Part shown: one piece after another, positions 61,178-64,000 of the stretch
Layout of the letters: each line of letters starts with the position of its first letter
How positions within the stretch are numbered: the stretch's first letter is position 1
NCBI RefSeq assembly: GCF_026104355.1
Contig: NZ_CP110535.1
Coordinates: 2,418,001 to 2,482,000, forward strand
DNA from: Halomonas sp. BDJS001
Lineage (GTDB): Bacteria > Pseudomonadota > Gammaproteobacteria > Pseudomonadales > Halomonadaceae
Direction of reading: 5' to 3'
DNA: 64,000 nucleotides
Translations under genes and position numbers: made by a program
Notes under the pieces: model-generated
What the model saw: the letters and a program-made list of their open reading frames with translations, nothing else
What the model was told of the DNA's origin: nothing
The model's database searches: none

Positions 61178-61320
61178 CGGAACAACCCGTAGCGGGGGTC
61201 TTTCGCCAGGGCCGGAAAAAAGTTCCCGACGTTTCCGGCATTTCCGCCATCCATGGCGGTCAGATGGCGAAAGTAGCGTCCATGGATGGGTTCACAGCGC
61301 CCCCGCGTAGGGTTGTTCCG
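61178..61320. repeat. Large imperfect palindrome with inner hairpins
   Basis: Outer arms cggaacaaccc (61178-61188) and gggttgttccg (61310-61320) pair exactly and are followed on both sides by a similar 'taNcggggg'. Inside are gccggaaa / tttccggc (61211-61218, 61232-61239) and ccatccatgg / ccatggatgg (61247-61256, 61280-61289). Looks like a MITE or a structured intergenic repeat just past etfA. Confidence 0.8.
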
Positions 61321-61345
61321 AGCAATACGTGGATGCCAGAAGCAT

Positions 61346-62272
61346 TTACAACTTGCTCTCAAGCTCCGGCAGGATCTCGAACAGATCCCCCACCAGGCCG
61401 TAATCTGCCACCTGGAAAATCGGTGCTTCGTCGTCTTTGTTGATCGCGACGATCACCTTGGAGTCCTTCATGCCCGCCAGGTGCTGGATGGCACCGGAAA
61501 TGCCCACGGCGATATACAGATCCGGGGCGACGATCTTGCCAGTCTGACCGACCTGCATATCGTTAGGTACAAAGCCTGCGTCGACCGCGGCACGGGAAGC
61601 ACCGATGGCGGCACCGAGCTTGTCGGCAATGCCGTCGAGCAGCTTGAAGTTTTCGCCGTTGCCCATGCCGCGGCCGCCGGAGATCACCACCTTGGCGCCG
61701 CCCAGTTCAGGACGATCCGACTGCGCCAGCTCTTCTTTGACAAAGCTGGACTGACTGTTGTCCACCACCACATCGACGGTTTCAATCGTCGCGCTGCCGC
61801 TGGTGCCGACCGCATCAAAGCCGGTGGAGCGCACGGTGATCACTTTCAGCGCGTCGTCGCTTTTAACGGTGGCAATGGCATTACCGGCGTAGATCGGGCG
61901 CTTAAAGGTATCGGCGCTGTCCACGGCGATAACGTCCGACAGCTGGCTGACGTCTTTTAGCGCCGCTAAACGCGGCAGTACGTTTTTGCCGGTGGTGGAG
62001 GCGCTGGCCAGCACGTGGGTGTAATCACCCGCCAGTTCGACCAGCAGCGCGCCCATGGGCTCGGCCAGCTGGTGGGCGTAAACGGCGTTATCGGCGACGC
62101 GGACTTTGCTCACGCCGTCGAGTTTGGCGGCGGCCTCGGCAGCGGCTTGAACGCCTTCCCCGGCCACCAGGATATCGATATCGCCACCGATGGCTTGGGC
62201 GGCCGCCACCACGTGGGCGGTGGCGCCGGCCAGTTGGCCTTCGTGTAGGTCGGCAAGTACCAAAATGCTCAT
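61346..62272 (-). CDS. etfA: Electron transfer flavoprotein alpha subunit
   Basis: 308 residues. N-terminal domain '[20 protein letters not shown]' and C-terminal FAD domain with 'ARVVISGG'-like '[20 protein letters not shown]', '[20 protein letters not shown]' and '[20 protein letters not shown]'. Collects electrons from acyl-CoA dehydrogenases. AAAGGAG ribosome site; 55 bases after etfB. Confidence 0.95.
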   Translation of the reverse strand: MSILVLADLHEGQLAGATAHVVAAAQAIGGDIDILVAGEGVQAAAEAAAKLDGVSKVRVADNAVYAHQLAEPMGALLVELAGDYTHVLASASTTGKNVLPRLAALKDVSQLSDVIAVDSADTFKRPIYAGNAIATVKSDDALKVITVRSTGFDAVGTSGSATIETVDVVVDNSQSSFVKEELAQSDRPELGGAKVVISGGRGMGNGENFKLLDGIADKLGAAIGASRAAVDAGFVPNDMQVGQTGKIVAPDLYIAVGISGAIQHLAGMKDSKVIVAINKDDEAPIFQVADYGLVGDLFEILPELESKL

Positions 62273-62327
62273 AAAATCAGCTCCTTTCAAAGCGCATGCG
62301 TAAAGTACGGGGGGTAATTAACCGACC

Positions 62328-63077
62328 TTAAAGAACTTTGGCTTCGTTTTTGAGTTTGTCGATCAGCTCGTCTACCGAGGCGACTTTAACGCCACCCTTG
62401 CGCTCGGCGGGTGACTCTACTTTGAGCAGACTGACCTTGGAGGCAACCTCGACGCCGTAGTCGGCGGGGGTTTTGACATCCAGCGGCTTTTTCTTGGCCT
62501 TCATGATGTCGGGGAGCTTGGCGTAGCGCGGCTCATTCAAACGCAGGTCGGTGGTGACAATCGCCGGCAGCGTGAGGGCAATGGTTTGCAGGCCGCCGTC
62601 GATTTCACGGGTGACATGAACCTTGTCGCCGTCGACCGCCACTTCCGAGGCGAAGGTACCTTGCGCAAGCCCCGTCAGTGCGGCGAGCATTTGGCCGGTC
62701 TGGTTGTTGTCGGTGTCAATGGCCTGCTTGCCCAGCACCACTAATCCCGGCTGCTCCTCTTCGACCACTTTGGCCAACAGCTTGGCCACCGCCAGGGATT
62801 CGGCGCGCTCGTCGGTTTCGATATGGATGGCGCGGTCTGCCCCCAGGGCCAGCGCGGTACGCAGCTGCTCTTGGGCGGCCTTGGGGCCTACCGTGACAGC
62901 GACCACTTCCGTCGCCACGCCCTTCTCTTTCAGGCGCACCGCCTCTTCCACGGCAATTTCGCAGAAGGGGTTCATGGCCATTTTGACGTTGGTGAGATCG
63001 ACGTCCGAATGATCCGCCTTAACGCGGATTTTGACGTTGTAGTCGATGACGCGTTTCACCGCGACGAGTACTTTCAT
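62328..63077 (-). CDS. etfB: Electron transfer flavoprotein beta subunit
   Basis: 249 residues: '[20 protein letters not shown]', '[19 protein letters not shown]', AMP-binding '[20 protein letters not shown]', '[20 protein letters not shown]'. Partner of EtfA; the pair passes electrons to ETF-quinone oxidoreductase, not in this window. Confidence 0.95.
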   Translation of the reverse strand: MKVLVAVKRVIDYNVKIRVKADHSDVDLTNVKMAMNPFCEIAVEEAVRLKEKGVATEVVAVTVGPKAAQEQLRTALALGADRAIHIETDERAESLAVAKLLAKVVEEEQPGLVVLGKQAIDTDNNQTGQMLAALTGLAQGTFASEVAVDGDKVHVTREIDGGLQTIALTLPAIVTTDLRLNEPRYAKLPDIMKAKKKPLDVKTPADYGVEVASKVSLLKVESPAERKGGVKVASVDELIDKLKNEAKVL

Positions 63078-63208
63078 AAGGCGTGCTCCTGGCGATTAAA
63101 ATATGTAATGCTGCCTAAATTCCGCATAGCAAAATATTATTTCATTTTATAAAAAGAAAGATAAAAAAATACCAAACAAAGGTCAAGCGCTTACGCATTC
63201 TTGTCCCC

Positions 63209-64000
63209 TTAAAAGGGGGCCCATACAAACCACGCTGCCAACAGTGGAATCGAGGCGACCAGAAATCTGCCATTCCAACGGTAGCCAATACGCGTGGCAG
63301 GTACACCGGTAAATCGGGATAAAATCAGCATCGATGCGGTCATCGGCGACGACATTAGCGCCAGCGCCCAGCCTACCATCAGCGATGCACCTATCAGCGC
63401 AGGTGTTAGCCCCTCAATGGCTAGCTGTGGTAACAGCCCCACCAACAGCGTTACCGTCACGATAGGGTTAACGCCTACCTGGGCCAGCCCCACCACCATC
63501 AGCATCGCCAGCACGGCATTGAAGGCGCCCCACTGGTTCAACACCGTTAATAGTGGCGCCAACTGCTGAGTGTCAACCAGCCCAACGCATAAGTGCCCCA
63601 AATAGCCCGCCGCCCCTAGCACTACGATCTCATTGGTACTAGGCGAAAGCAGCCATGGTAACTGACGATGCACCGCGCTAACCGCGGCAGGCAACCCACC
63701 GAAGCCAAGCCTGCGCCGCTGCCAGGCAAGCCAAACCAGAGCCCCAGTCGGCGCACCTAACAGCGCGGCAATGGGTAAGCGCAGCTCTAATAGCCAGGCA
63801 AGGCTAAACACCAGCGCCACAATCCCTAGCAGCAACACGCTGAACTGAGCCAGCGGGCGTAACGAAGGAGCAGCTACCAAGGCTTTATTGGCAGGCGGAT
63901 GCGGGCCGGTGAGAAAATCTACCGCCCAGCCCGCCAGAAAAATCAGCACAGCGGCGCCCAAAATATACGGCGCAAGCTCAAGCCAAGTGACCTGGGAAAG
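63209..64000 (-). CDS. Polytopic membrane protein (partial, N-terminus outside window)
   Basis: The visible 263 codons encode about seven hydrophobic helices and end at 'LAAWFVWAPF'. The frame stays open to base 64000 ('TWLELAPYILGAAVLIFLAG'). Stretches such as 'VGVNPIVTVTLLVGLLPQLA' and 'LMSSPMTASMLILSRFTGVP' suggest a transporter with a re-entrant-like Ser/Pro region. Family not recognised. Confidence 0.7.
   Translation of the reverse strand, partial: LSQVTWLELAPYILGAAVLIFLAGWAVDFLTGPHPPANKALVAAPSLRPLAQFSVLLLGIVALVFSLAWLLELRLPIAALLGAPTGALVWLAWQRRRLGFGGLPAAVSAVHRQLPWLLSPSTNEIVVLGAAGYLGHLCVGLVDTQQLAPLLTVLNQWGAFNAVLAMLMVVGLAQVGVNPIVTVTLLVGLLPQLAIEGLTPALIGASLMVGWALALMSSPMTASMLILSRFTGVPATRIGYRWNGRFLVASIPLLAAWFVWAPF

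Noticed and set aside
61286..61960. 224-residue plus-strand ORF over etfA
   Set aside because: Antisense shadow; etfA is certain.

Overview
The window reads as chromosome of a halophilic gammaproteobacterium, most likely Halomonas or a close relative. The clues are a BCCT osmolyte transporter, TRAP and Yej-type uptake systems, the rsuA, nudC, dnaQ-rnhA and gloB-mltD blocks, moderate GC, and protein sequences with a strong Halomonadaceae look. This is family recognition by eye; no database search was run.

Layout. 1-5.1 kb: a BCCT transporter cut by the window edge, a tight DUF1538 / PII-like / CBS operon, and a convergent ATP-grasp enzyme. 5.5-8.2 kb: an XpaC-like / TelA pair and a small coiled-coil protein. 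8.3-25.4 kb: an accessory block ending at a tRNA-Ser(UGA). It is the wreck of a lambdoid-type prophage: integrase C-terminus with an internal stop beside the tRNA, early genes (HTH replication protein, DnaC-like fragment, NinB-like, YbcO-like HNH nuclease), a lysis cassette (GH104 endolysin, small membrane/coiled-coil protein, holin), and a terminase small subunit with a broken large subunit. No head or tail genes remain. Between the early and lysis genes, and beyond, sit single-gene units each closed by its own terminator; several are broken. An IS256-family element with 8-bp target duplications splits a small gene that looks like the C-terminal domain of RNA polymerase alpha. Two copies of one unknown gene (8.4 and 24.3 kb) lie in direct orientation near the two ends of the block.

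25.4-50.9 kb: ordinary core genome. It holds a K+/H+ antiporter, an orphan NMT1-like binding protein, an exonuclease-GIY-YIG fusion, a YbfF-like esterase, yhhQ behind a likely preQ1-I riboswitch, prpE, an ArsR-type regulator, sohB, an SCP2 protein, nudC-dnaQ-rnhA-methyltransferase, gloB, mltD, a yejABEF-type peptide/oligopeptide ABC operon, rsuA with a YafV-like amidase, rarD and a chemoreceptor with an unusual C-terminal domain.

51-64 kb: a SulP permease, then a TAXI-TRAP transporter followed by an enoyl-CoA hydratase-like protein that seems to have lost its dehydrogenase half, two acyl-CoA dehydrogenases, a nitronate monooxygenase and etfBA. Together these suggest uptake and flavin-linked oxidation of an organic acid or acyl compound, with electrons passed to ETF. 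A membrane protein runs off the right edge.
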